A DNA stretch of 64,000 nucleotides from Streptomyces tagetis (GTDB taxonomy: Bacteria; Actinomycetota; Actinomycetes; Streptomycetales; Streptomycetaceae), in contig NZ_JAGPNL010000008.1 in the NCBI RefSeq assembly GCF_018069565.1, forward strand, positions 1 through 64,000. The letters are read 5' to 3'. Position numbers and translations under genes: made by a program. The notes under the pieces were generated by a model that saw nothing but the letters and a program-made list of their open reading frames with translations, had not been told where the DNA came from and did not search any database. Positions 45,231 through 53,486 of this stretch are shown here, one piece after another (position 1 is the first letter of the stretch; each line of letters opens with the position of its first letter).

Positions 45231-45312
45231 TTTCGACCCTGGTCTCCTACGGGCGGCGGGACATCCGCAGTATGGCAGGTCGGATCGTGGGACAGGTCAC
45301 ACCCGGGTCACG

Positions 45313-45456
45313 TCACAGCAGGCCCAACTGGACCACGAGCATCGCGGTCACCACGACGAGCGTCCACCCGAGGACGTGCTCGACGATCCCCGGACCGTCG
45401 TCGTCCCGGGGGCCTCCGGTGCGGAGGCGGGCGGCACCGGCGGTGTGTGCGGTCAT
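45313..45456 (-). CDS. SCO1431-type small membrane protein
   Basis: A 47-residue protein: a polar N-terminus (TAHTAGAARLRTGGPRDDDG) and one hydrophobic C-terminal segment (VLGWTLVVVTAMLVVQLGLL). It resembles the small SCO1431 family of Streptomyces membrane proteins. ATG at 45456 is preceded by GAGAAG. Too short for usual gene callers but conserved in place beside the TetR and peptidase genes. Function unknown. Confidence 0.75.
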   Translation of the reverse strand: MTAHTAGAARLRTGGPRDDDGPGIVEHVLGWTLVVVTAMLVVQLGLL

Positions 45457-45612
45457 GGCTTCTCACTGCTCCCGGACGTGGACGGCATCCCCCGGATGAC
45501 CCTGTCCACCTTGCCACCGTGTGCGGCTTTCACGGCGGAGACCTTGCTCACAGACCCGGCGGCCCCGGGCGGGGTTGGTTTCGAGGGGCCGCCGGTCCGC
45601 GTGCGTCGCGGG

Positions 45613-46983
45613 TCAGCGCACGCCCACCGCGTCGAGCGCCTCGCGCTGGCGGGCGGTCGGACTCGCCGGGAAGTAGAGGTAGCAGACGCCGCCCGTGCCG
45701 GAGACGACCTTGCCGTCGGCGTTGTACCGCTTGGTCCGCAGCCAGACGTTCTCGAACTCCCGCCTGCGGTAGACGCGGCGCACCGCGTCGTTGGCCGGCG
45801 AGGCGGGGTCGTTGGCGATCACGTCGCCGTCCGCCGTGAAGCCGATCACGGTCATCAGGTGGCCTGCGGTGCCGTACCCCGCCCCGGTCAGCTCCTCGGC
45901 CCGGAAGGACTGGGAGGTGATGGCCGGGATGCCGGCCGCGATCAGCCGCTCCAGGTCGGTGAGGGAGCCGAGGCGGGTGACGACGGACTGGAGGTCGTCG
46001 AAGGTGGCCGCGTACGCCGCGTTGAAGGGCCAGTTGCCGCACCCCTCGTACTGGTGGTCGTAGGTGTGCCGGGCCGCGTGGCAGACCTGCGGGTCGGCGT
46101 AGGACGGGTCGACCCAGGCCAGTTGCTCCGCGGTGAGCCGGCCGCCCCAGTACTCGACGATCATCTGCGAGGAGGTGGGGCTGCACCACGCCTCGCCGCC
46201 GTTGTCGTACTCCGGGTACTGGCCCTTGTGGATCTCCTGCGAGTAGCGCGGGACGCGCAGTTCGCCCGCGGCGCCGGGGGTGGAGGCCGGCACGGTGAAG
46301 CGGTCGGGGACGTCGGAGCCCATCACGCCGAGCCGCCGGACCGTGGGGGTGGCGCTCGTGCCGGGCCTGCGGTGCAGGGTGATCCGGAGCCGGTGCGCGA
46401 CCAGTCGCTCCCCGCCGGAGGCGTCGTCGACGGAGAGCGTGTCGGTCCACACCGTGGTGCGGCCGTCGCCCTGGCCGTCGACCGAGGTGCGCCGGATGTC
46501 GCCGTCGCCGGAGGCCCAGCGGCCCATCACGTACCAGGGGGTGCGGGTGCCGTCGGTGTACGTGCCCTGCACCTCGGTCTGGAGCCAGGTGCCGTCCGGG
46601 GTGTCGGCGTTCCAGGAGGCGATCAGCTCGGTCGCGGGCACGGCGAGGCGGTGGACGGGCGAGGTCCAGGTCGCGTACTCCCAGCGGGCCGACGTGCCGG
46701 TGTGCGGGTCGGTGTACGTGGTGGTGCCGGCGGGGGTGGCGATCCGTACGCCGGGCCGGTCACCGGCGACCGTGCTCGTACCGCGCGCGGTCCCGCCGCG
46801 CCAGTCCTCGGGCGTGGTCCAGGAGCGGTGGTCGACGGGGCGGGCCGGGGCGCGGCCTCGGCCCCCGCCCCCGCCGCCGCCCGGCGCGGCCTCGGCGGCG
46901 GCCGGGAGGGCGGCGCCGGTCGCGGCTGCGGCCACGGCGACGGCCAGGACGGTGCGGCGGGAGGGCTGTCGGGCTCTGCTCAT
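45613..46983 (-). CDS. Secreted C39-like cysteine peptidase
   Basis: A 456-residue exported protein. The N-terminus carries a twin-arginine signal (PSRRTVLAVAVAAAATG, cleavage near AEAAPG) and a glycine tract. Residues 50-240 form a beta-rich domain, the rest a papain-like C39 family domain: catalytic Cys267 in GGEAWCSPTSS, His in GYGTAGHLMTVIGF, and Asn/Asp in IANDPASPAND. It probably cleaves peptides at the cell surface. ATG at 46983 is the only start giving the Tat signal. Upstream lies a 370-base repeat-containing gap. Confidence 0.9.
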   Translation of the reverse strand: MSRARQPSRRTVLAVAVAAAATGAALPAAAEAAPGGGGGGGRGRAPARPVDHRSWTTPEDWRGGTARGTSTVAGDRPGVRIATPAGTTTYTDPHTGTSARWEYATWTSPVHRLAVPATELIASWNADTPDGTWLQTEVQGTYTDGTRTPWYVMGRWASGDGDIRRTSVDGQGDGRTTVWTDTLSVDDASGGERLVAHRLRITLHRRPGTSATPTVRRLGVMGSDVPDRFTVPASTPGAAGELRVPRYSQEIHKGQYPEYDNGGEAWCSPTSSQMIVEYWGGRLTAEQLAWVDPSYADPQVCHAARHTYDHQYEGCGNWPFNAAYAATFDDLQSVVTRLGSLTDLERLIAAGIPAITSQSFRAEELTGAGYGTAGHLMTVIGFTADGDVIANDPASPANDAVRRVYRRREFENVWLRTKRYNADGKVVSGTGGVCYLYFPASPTARQREALDAVGVR

Positions 46984-47354
46984 GGGCGGAACTCCCCCAG
47001 GTGTCCGATGCGGGTCGGTGTTCGGTGCGTTCGGTTCGTTCGGTTCGTTCGGTTCGACGCTTCGACGCCGGCCGGCGGACGAGCCTGCGCGGGCCGGCGT
47101 ACGGGCCTGCGTACGGGCCGGTTTTCGGGTCGGTCTTCCGGTCGGTCGGCGAAAAGCGGTGGGCCCACTATGGCGGCCCCCGGCCGCCGCGGCCAGCACG
47201 CACACGCCCGCCACGCCACACCGCCCCCCGATGCCGGACCCCCGGCGAGGGAGGCGGGCGGGGCCGGGCCGGCACCACCGGACCCCGCGCCCCGCGGACG
47301 GGCGTCGTAGAGTTCCCGGGGTAAGACCGCACCCGCGTACGACCAGGACCCGCC
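46984..47354. repeat. Intergenic region with GTTCG tandem repeats
   Basis: Positions 47022-47063 consist of repeated GTTCGGTTC words (five GTTCG units with little change), and CGTACGGGCC occurs twice at 47098-47122. The 371-base gap separates the divergent peptidase and kinase genes and must hold both promoters; none is obvious. The repeats look like replication-slippage products. Confidence 0.6.
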
Positions 47355-47975
47355 ATCCACGATCTCGCCGCCCGGCTGCGCCGGCTTCCCCCCTCCTGCG
47401 GACCCGTCCGGCTGATCGGCGTGGACGGACACGCCGGGAGCGGCAAGTCCACCTTCGCCGGGCGGCTCGCCGCCGCGCTGGACGGCTCGCCCGTGCTCCG
47501 CCTGGACGACGTCGCCGACCACGACGCCCTCTTCGACTGGACCGGGCGCCTGGAGGAGCAGGTGCTCGAACCGCTCCGGCGCGGCCGGACCGCGCACTAC
47601 TCCCCCTACGACTGGCGGGCCCGGCGCTTCGGGACGCCCCGGCCGCTGCCACCCGCCCCGGTGGTCCTCGTCGAGGGGGTCGGCGCGGGCCGCCGCGTCC
47701 TGCGCCCGTGGCTGGCCGCGCTGTTGTGGATGGAGCTGCCGCGCGAGGAGGCGTGGGCGCGCGGGAGGGCGCGCGACGGGGCGGAGCAACGGGCGTTCTG
47801 GGACGGGTGGGTCCCCGCCGAGCGCCGGCACTTCGCCGAGGACCCCTCGCGCCCCTTCGCGCACGGTCTGGTGCGGCAGGGCGAGCGGGGGTACGAGGTG
47901 TGTCCGGGGCCCGCCGCGCCGGACGGTCCGGCCTTTTTCCTCACGCAGGGTGACGGGCCGTCCGCTGTGTGTTGA
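47355..47975 (+). CDS. Uridine-kinase-like P-loop phosphotransferase (non-canonical start)
   Basis: A P-loop kinase-like protein with VDGHAGSGKSTFAG as Walker A and LLVEG-like VVLVEGVGAGRRVLRP as Walker B region. A GTG at 47421 would cut off the beta strand (VRLIGVDG) that precedes the P-loop. The frame is open back to a TAA at 47322, and the natural start by homology is IHDLAARLRRLPP at 47355, where the codon is ATC, not ATG. AGGAC lies 9 bases upstream. Either ATC is used or the start is mutated. With the ATC start the product has 206 residues. Function probably nucleoside or small-molecule phosphorylation. Confidence 0.65.
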   Translation: MHDLAARLRRLPPSCGPVRLIGVDGHAGSGKSTFAGRLAAALDGSPVLRLDDVADHDALFDWTGRLEEQVLEPLRRGRTAHYSPYDWRARRFGTPRPLPPAPVVLVEGVGAGRRVLRPWLAALLWMELPREEAWARGRARDGAEQRAFWDGWVPAERRHFAEDPSRPFAHGLVRQGERGYEVCPGPAAPDGPAFFLTQGDGPSAVC

Positions 47976-48024
47976 ACTTGTGAAGATCCGCCTCCGGATA
48001 CCCGCCCGAGTGCCTCAACTCCGC

Positions 48025-48130
48025 TTGACCGGGGGGTCGTACAGGTCTTACGTTCTCCCTGAGCGGCCCCAGGGGGCCGCCCGAAGACACGAAGCCCCCG
48101 GTTGTTCCCCCGTGACCGGGGGCTTCGTTC
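48025..48130 (+). ncRNA. Candidate small RNA gene (promoter, about 70-nt transcript, terminator)
   Basis: A consensus promoter TTGACC (48025-48030)-N18-TACGTT (48049-48054) is followed, about 7 bases on, by a segment without a reading frame. It contains a hairpin GCGGCCCC/GGGGCCGC (48063-48080) and ends in a perfect 13-bp stem CGAAGCCCCCGGT/ACCGGGGGCTTCG (48090-48127) with a C-rich loop, then TTCT. The transcript would be near 70 nucleotides. The C-rich loop recalls the actinobacterial 6C RNA, but I cannot confirm membership. It lies between the kinase and the EccA-like gene. Confidence 0.65.
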
Positions 48131-48398
48131 TGCCCGGGGACGCCTCGACGACTCCTCCGCGACGCGGAGCGATCACCCTGGGTGACCGCAGTGCGCGCGC
48201 CCCTCGCGCCCCCGCCTCACGAAACGTGCCTCCCCGGCGCCTTCGGCGGGCGGCCCCGCCGCGGGTACCATGCCCTCGGTGCGCCGTCGGCGACCGTCGC
48301 GCGCGCAACGGCGGTGCCTGGCACCGAGGTTGGACCGAGGCGCCGGCCGGCGGCGGTCCGGGTACGAACCGACGGGGGCACGCTTGGTGGGGGACGGG

Positions 48399-50255
48399 AT
48401 GGACTTCGGCACACAGGGGCCCCAGGCCCCGGCCGACCTCGCCTGGCTGCGTGGCGTGGACGCCTACACCATGGGCGCCTACCCCCAGGCCGAGGAGGAG
48501 TTCCGCACCGCGGTGCGCATCGACCCCGGCATGGCCGACGGCTGGCTCGGACTGCACGCACTGCGCGCCGACACCACCACCGCGCTGCTGCGCATGTTCC
48601 GGCACCGCGACCGCTTCGGCGAGCAGCGCGCCCGGCACCGGCGCTCCCTCAATTCCTGGTATTGGCTGGGCTGGTGGGTGCAGCCGGTGCTGGAGAGCCC
48701 GCGGGACCTGCTGCTCGCGCACGCCTCCCACTGGCTGGACGGCCGCCACGTCCCCGAGCTGGACCGGGCGCTGGCCGGGCTGCCGCCGGTGGACACCGAC
48801 CCCCAGGTCCGCTTCCTGCACGCCTGCCGCTCCTACCTGGTCAAGGACTGGGAACAGCTCGTCCGGCACACCGACCCGCTCCTCGGCGACCCGCTCCTCG
48901 GCATCGAGGCGGGCCTGTTCAGCGGCATGGCACGGGTGCGGCTGGAGATGTTCGGGCAGGCCGAGCCGCTGTTGTCGGCGGCGCTGATGCGGTGCCGCAG
49001 CGAGCAGCCGCAGCGCAAGGAGCTGCGGTACTGGCTGGCGCGGGCCCACGAGGGCACCGGCCGCAGCGCCGCCGCCCTGCCGCTGTACCGGGCCGTGCAC
49101 CGGGTCGACCCGGCCTTCATGGACACCTCCGCGCGTCTCGCGGCCATCGCCGAGGGCGACGGGTTCGAGGACCCGGCCGACCTCGGGTTCGCGCCCGGCG
49201 GTCCGGGGGTGGACGGGTACGACGGCTTCGACGGCCTCGACCCGCTCTTCGGCGAGGGCCGCGACCTGAAGCTGTCGGACCCGGAGCCGCCCTTCACCGC
49301 CCCGCTGTCGCCGGCCGGTCCGCCGGTGCGGGAGAAGAGCGACGTCCCGGACCCCTCGCTGCCCACCGGGCCGACCGATCCGGCCCTCCTGGAGGAAGCC
49401 CTCGCCGAGCTGGAGCGCATGGTCGGGCTGGAGCCGGTGAAGCGGCAGGTGAAGGCGCTCTCGGCGCAGTTGAACATGGCGCGGCTGCGGGCCGGCCAGG
49501 GGCTGCCGGTCCAGCCGCCCAAGCGGCACTTCGTCTTCTCCGGCCCCTCCGGCACCGGCAAGACCACGGTGGCGCGCATCCTGGGCCGCGTCTTCTACGC
49601 CCTCGGCCTGCTCGGCGGCGACCATCTGGTGGAGGCGCAGCGGGCCGATCTGGTCGGCGAGTACCTGGGCCAGACCGCGGTGAAGGCCAACGAGCTGATC
49701 GACTCGGCGCTCGGCGGCGTCCTCTTCGTCGACGAGGCGTACGCGCTCTCCAACTCCGGCTACGGCAAGGGCGACGCGTACGGGGACGAGGCGTTGCAGG
49801 TGCTGCTGAAGCGGGCGGAGGACAACCGGGACCACCTGGTGGTGATCCTGGCCGGCTACCCGGAGGGCATGGACCGCCTGCTGACCGCCAACCCCGGGCT
49901 GTCCTCGCGGTTCACCACCCGGGTGGACTTCCCGTCGTACCGGCCGCTGGAGCTGACCGCGATCGGCGAGGTGCTCGCCGCGGAGAACGGCGACGCCTGG
50001 GACGAGGAGGCCCTGGAGGAGCTGCGCTCGATCGCCGGGCACGTGGTCGACCAGGGGTGGATCGACGAGCTGGGCAACGGACGGTTCCTGCGCACGCTGT
50101 ACGAGAAGAGCTGCGCCTACCGGGACCTGCGGCTGTCGGTCTGCCCCGGCGCGCTGACCCGGGACGACCTGGCGACGCTGCGGCTGCCGGACCTGATGCA
50201 GGCGTACGGGGAGGTCCTGTCCGGGCGGGGGCCGCAGGAGTCGCCGGGTCCGTGA
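48399..50255 (+). CDS. EccA/CbxX-like AAA+ ATPase with TPR-like N-terminus
   Basis: A 618-residue protein. The N-terminal 300 residues are helical with TPR-like repeats (YPQAEEEFRTAVRIDPGMADGWLGL), followed by a variable Asp/Gly-rich linker and a CbxX/CfqX-type AAA+ domain: Walker A GPSGTGKT at 382-389, Walker B VLFVDEA at 441-447, and the sensor/arginine-finger region NPGLSSRFTTRVDFPSY. This architecture matches EccA of type VII secretion, but no ESX genes are nearby. ATG at 48399 follows GGGGGACGGG. Upstream 150 bases after the small RNA candidate hold its promoter, not identified. Confidence 0.85.
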   Translation: MDFGTQGPQAPADLAWLRGVDAYTMGAYPQAEEEFRTAVRIDPGMADGWLGLHALRADTTTALLRMFRHRDRFGEQRARHRRSLNSWYWLGWWVQPVLESPRDLLLAHASHWLDGRHVPELDRALAGLPPVDTDPQVRFLHACRSYLVKDWEQLVRHTDPLLGDPLLGIEAGLFSGMARVRLEMFGQAEPLLSAALMRCRSEQPQRKELRYWLARAHEGTGRSAAALPLYRAVHRVDPAFMDTSARLAAIAEGDGFEDPADLGFAPGGPGVDGYDGFDGLDPLFGEGRDLKLSDPEPPFTAPLSPAGPPVREKSDVPDPSLPTGPTDPALLEEALAELERMVGLEPVKRQVKALSAQLNMARLRAGQGLPVQPPKRHFVFSGPSGTGKTTVARILGRVFYALGLLGGDHLVEAQRADLVGEYLGQTAVKANELIDSALGGVLFVDEAYALSNSGYGKGDAYGDEALQVLLKRAEDNRDHLVVILAGYPEGMDRLLTANPGLSSRFTTRVDFPSYRPLELTAIGEVLAAENGDAWDEEALEELRSIAGHVVDQGWIDELGNGRFLRTLYEKSCAYRDLRLSVCPGALTRDDLATLRLPDLMQAYGEVLSGRGPQESPGP

Positions 50256-50286
50256 CCCGGCGGCCGGTCCCGCGGCCCCCTTCCGC

Positions 50287-51381
50287 TCAGCCGGCGAGCA
50301 CCCCCTCGGAGGCGCCGCTGGCGCGCGGCTCGCGCACGGTGACCCGGGTGATGCCGGGTGTCTCGCGGTGGGCCGGGTCGCGGACCTCGCCGACCAGCAG
50401 TTCGAGCAGGTCCTCCAGGGCGACCAGCCCGAGCACCGTGCCGGAGGCGTCCGCGACCTGCGCCAGGTGGGTGGCGGCCCGGCGCATCACGGTGAGCGCG
50501 TCGTCGACGGGCAGTTCGGGCCGCAGGGTCGTCATCGGGCGCCACAGGTGCCGCGGGACCGGGCGGTCGGAGTCCTCCAGGTCGAGGACGTCCTTGACGT
50601 GCAGGTAGCCCGTGAAGGCTCCCTGGCCGTCGGCGACCGGGAAGCGGGAGTACCCGGTGCGGGCGGTCAGCGCGACGATCTCCCCCGGCGTGGCCGAGGA
50701 GCTGACCGTGATCAGCGACTCGCGGGGCAGGAGCACGTCGGTGACCGGGTGGGAGCCCAGTTCCAGGGCGTCCCCCAGGCGTTCCCGTTCCTCGGCGTCG
50801 AGGAGTCCGGCCTGTCCGGCGTCCTCGACCAGGCGGCCGAGCTGTTCGCTGGTGAAGACGGACCCCACCTCGTCGCGGGGCTCGACGCGGAAGAGCCACA
50901 GCACGCCCCGGGCGCAGGCGCCGAGGGCCGCGGTGACCGGCCGGCACAGGCGGGCGAAGGCGACCAGTCCGGGACCGAGCCGGAGCGCGGCCTTGCCGGG
51001 GGCCGCCATCGCCAGGTTCTTCGGCACCATCTCGCCGATGACCAGGTGGCAGAAGACCACGGCGGCCAGGGCGATCACGTACCCCAGGGGGTGGACGAGG
51101 CCCTGCGGCAGCCGCATCCCCGTGAAGACCGGCTCCAGCAGCCGGGCGACGGTGGGTTCGGCGACGGCGCCGAGGGTCAGCGAGCAGACGGTGATGCCGA
51201 ACTGGGCGGCGGCCATCATCTGCGGCAGCCGTTCCAGCCCGTAGAGCACCTGGCGGGCGCGGGCGGTGCCGAGGGGTTCGATCTGGCTGCGGCGGACCGA
51301 GACGAGGGCGAACTCGGCGCCGACGAAGAAGCCGTTGGCGAGGACCAGCAGGGCGGCGAAGAGGAGTTGCAGGGCGTTCAC
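50287..51381 (-). CDS. CNNM/CorC-type membrane protein, short form
   Basis: A 364-residue hemolysin-family transporter: a DUF21 membrane domain (LLFAALLVLANGFFVGAEFALVSVRRS) with conserved GEMVPKNLA, then two CBS domains (RFPVADGQGAFTGYLHVKD and LAQVADASGTVLGLVALEDLLELLVGEVRD). It lacks the C-terminal CorC/HlyC transporter-associated domain of its neighbour. Such proteins move Mg or Co ions, probably outward. GTG at 51381 overlaps the stop of the upstream paralog (GTGA), so the two are made together, perhaps as a heterodimer. Confidence 0.92.
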   Translation of the reverse strand: MNALQLLFAALLVLANGFFVGAEFALVSVRRSQIEPLGTARARQVLYGLERLPQMMAAAQFGITVCSLTLGAVAEPTVARLLEPVFTGMRLPQGLVHPLGYVIALAAVVFCHLVIGEMVPKNLAMAAPGKAALRLGPGLVAFARLCRPVTAALGACARGVLWLFRVEPRDEVGSVFTSEQLGRLVEDAGQAGLLDAEERERLGDALELGSHPVTDVLLPRESLITVSSSATPGEIVALTARTGYSRFPVADGQGAFTGYLHVKDVLDLEDSDRPVPRHLWRPMTTLRPELPVDDALTVMRRAATHLAQVADASGTVLGLVALEDLLELLVGEVRDPAHRETPGITRVTVREPRASGASEGVLAG

Positions 51382-52715
51382 CGGGCGGCCTCCGGCACCG
51401 GGACGGACGCCGTGCGCACCAGGCGTATCCGCTCGGCGCGGTAGTGGCCGACGCGGCGGACGCAGAAGCGCCAGCCGGGCAGCTCCACCCGGTCGCCGAC
51501 GGCGGGGATGCGGCCGAGCAGGTCGGCGACGAGGCCCGCCACCGTCTCGTAGGGCCCCTCGGGCACGTCCAGGCCGATGCGGCCGAGGGTGTCGACGCGG
51601 CAGCTCCCGTCGACGTCCCAGGCCGGACTGCCGTCCTCCGTCGGTGCGGCGGCGAGGTCGGGTGTCTCGCCGAGGGCGTCGTCGTGCTCGTCGCGGACCT
51701 CTCCGACGACCTCCTCGACGATGTCCTCCAGGGTGACGACGCCGGCGGTGCCGCCGTACTCGTCGACGACGACCGCGATGGGCTGCTCGCTGCGGAGCCG
51801 GGCCAGCAGCGGCCGGACCGGCAGGGTCTGCGGGACCAGCAGGGCCGGGCGGGCGATGCGGCCGGCCGGGGTGCGCAGCCGTTCGCGGGCGGGGACGGCG
51901 AGGGCGTCCTTGAGGTGGACCATGCCGGCGATCTCGTCGATCTTCTCCCGGTAGACGGGGAAGCGGGACAGTCCGGTGGCGCGGGTCAGGTTGACCACGT
52001 CCTCGGCGGTGGCCGAGGAGTGGAGGGCGCTGACCCGCACGCGCGGGGTCATGACGTGCTGGGCGGTCAGCTCGCCGAGGGACAGGGTCCGTACGAAGAG
52101 GTCGGCGGTGTCCTGTTCCAGGGCTCCGGCGCGGGCCGAGTGCCGGGCCAGGGAGACGAGTTCGCCGGGGGTGCGGGCGGAGGCCAGCTCCTCGGTGGGC
52201 TCGATGCCGAAGAGGCGGACGAGGCGGTTGGCGACGGTGTTGAGGGCGGCGATCACCGGGCGGAAGAGGCCGGCGAAGGCGTGCTGCGGGCCGGCGACGA
52301 AGCGGGCGACCTGGAGCGGCCGGGAGACCGCCCAGTTCTTGGGCACCAGTTCGCCGATGACCATCTGCACGGCGGAGGCCAGCAGCATGCCGACGACCAC
52401 GGAGACGCCGGAGACGGCGCCGTCGGGGACGCCGAGGGCGGCGAAGGGGCCGTCCAGCAGTCTGGCGAGCGCCGGTTCGGCGAGCATGCCGACGACGAGG
52501 GAGGTGAGGGTGATGCCGAGCTGGGTGCCGGAGAGCTGGAAGGACAGCTCCCGCAGGGAGGCGACGACGCGGCGGGCACGCCGGTCGCCGGCGGCGGCGG
52601 CCCGTTCGGCGTCCGCCCGCTCGACGGTCACCAGTCCGAACTCGGCCGCCACGAAGAAGCCGTTGGCGAGGATGAGCAGGAACGCGGCTGCCAGGAGCAG
52701 CAGGGGGGTGGTCAT
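51378..52715 (-). CDS. CNNM/CorC-type membrane protein with HlyC domain
   Basis: A 445-residue paralog of the gene that follows it. DUF21 domain at 1-190 (LLLLAAAFLLILANGFFVAAEF, GELVPKNWA), CBS pair at about 200-330 (MTPRVRVSALHSS, SRFPVYREKIDEIAGMVHLKD, VVVDEYGGTAGVVTLEDIVEEVVG), and the CorC/HlyC domain at the end (DGSCRVDTLGRIGLDVPEG, then FCVRRVGHYRAERIRLV). Linked to magnesium or cobalt efflux. The ATG at 52715 follows a GGAGG-containing purine tract. The 200-base leader upstream may sense a metal. Confidence 0.92.
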   Translation of the reverse strand: MTTPLLLLAAAFLLILANGFFVAAEFGLVTVERADAERAAAAGDRRARRVVASLRELSFQLSGTQLGITLTSLVVGMLAEPALARLLDGPFAALGVPDGAVSGVSVVVGMLLASAVQMVIGELVPKNWAVSRPLQVARFVAGPQHAFAGLFRPVIAALNTVANRLVRLFGIEPTEELASARTPGELVSLARHSARAGALEQDTADLFVRTLSLGELTAQHVMTPRVRVSALHSSATAEDVVNLTRATGLSRFPVYREKIDEIAGMVHLKDALAVPARERLRTPAGRIARPALLVPQTLPVRPLLARLRSEQPIAVVVDEYGGTAGVVTLEDIVEEVVGEVRDEHDDALGETPDLAAAPTEDGSPAWDVDGSCRVDTLGRIGLDVPEGPYETVAGLVADLLGRIPAVGDRVELPGWRFCVRRVGHYRAERIRLVRTASVPVPEAAR

Positions 52716-52915
52716 GATGCCGCCGCCTCCGCCGGGACCCGTACCGCGAGGGCACGGTCCGCGCTGTGTGGGCAGGGGGCGGCGCAGGTACTACAGGACG
52801 GTCCGTCCATCGCCGGAGGGAGTCACTCCTCGGGTAGCAGGAACCCCCGCGCACCGGGCGGAACCGCAGGGGCGGAGCCGCGACGACCGCGGCTTCCGTT
52901 CCCAGATTAATCACG
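52716..52915 (-). promoter_or_regulatory. Long structured leader before the CorC pair
   Basis: About 200 bases between the CorC pair and the AT-containing stretch near 52903-52915 (CAGATTAATCACG, a likely promoter area) hold several inverted repeats, read on the minus strand: GGAGT-G-ACTCC at 52829-52819, GGACGG-A-CCGTCC at 52809-52797 and a GC-rich pair near 52876-52862. A motif CTACCCGAGGAG near 52843 recalls, but does not match, the yybP-ykoY manganese riboswitch. A metal-sensing leader is an inference. Confidence 0.4.
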
Positions 52916-52992
52916 ACAGGGCCGCCCGCGGCAGGGTGGACGGCCCCGAACCGCCCCGGAGTCACCCCCGGCGCGGGCTCGGGGGTGACCGG

Positions 52993-53463
52993 TCAGGCGT
53001 GCGGGGTGTCCGGCGCGGCGGTGGAGCGGGCCTCGGCGAGGTCGCGCAGGGCGCGGGCGTCGGCGATGGCCCGGTGGCGGGCGATGCCGGGCTGGATGCC
53101 GAGCGCGGGCAGGCTGGTGCCGTCGCTGAGGTCGAGGAAGACCCAGGGGTCGCCGGGGCGGAGGTTGACCCGGAGGATCTCCGCCCATTCGAGGCGCCGC
53201 TTGGCCGTCAGGTTGACGACGGTGACGCCGGTCTCGTCGGCGACGACCTTGGGGCGGGCCAGCAGGAGCAGGACGCCGGACATGAGCAGGGCGGTCAGCG
53301 CGAAGCTGAGCCGCTCGCCCGGTCCGAGGCCCTTGAGCAGCAGCCCGATCGCCGTGATGGTCACGAAGGTGACCACGGCCACGACGATCAGGACGGCGCG
53401 GGTGCGGCCGGGCCGGAAGGTGACGGGCAGGACGGGGGTGGCGTCCGGCGGGGTGTCCGACAT
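52993..53463 (-). CDS. PH-domain-type membrane protein
   Basis: A 156-residue protein with two hydrophobic segments (AVLIVVAVVTFVTITAIGLLL and LSFALTALLMSGVLLLL) followed by a bacterial PH-like domain (VVADETGVTVVNLTAKRRLEWAEILRV, then WVFLDLSDGTSLPALGIQ). Function unknown. It starts 23 bases after the hisG stop and is the last gene of the rib-his operon. Its association with hisG is conserved in Streptomyces as far as I recall. Confidence 0.85.
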   Translation of the reverse strand: MSDTPPDATPVLPVTFRPGRTRAVLIVVAVVTFVTITAIGLLLKGLGPGERLSFALTALLMSGVLLLLARPKVVADETGVTVVNLTAKRRLEWAEILRVNLRPGDPWVFLDLSDGTSLPALGIQPGIARHRAIADARALRDLAEARSTAAPDTPHA

Positions 53464-53486
53464 GGTGGGGGCTCCGGGGGTGGCGC

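Noticed and set aside
52716..52915. yybP-ykoY (manganese) riboswitch before the CorC pair.
   Set aside because: Only the CTACCCGAGG-like piece matches; the second conserved half was not found, so no named class is assigned.
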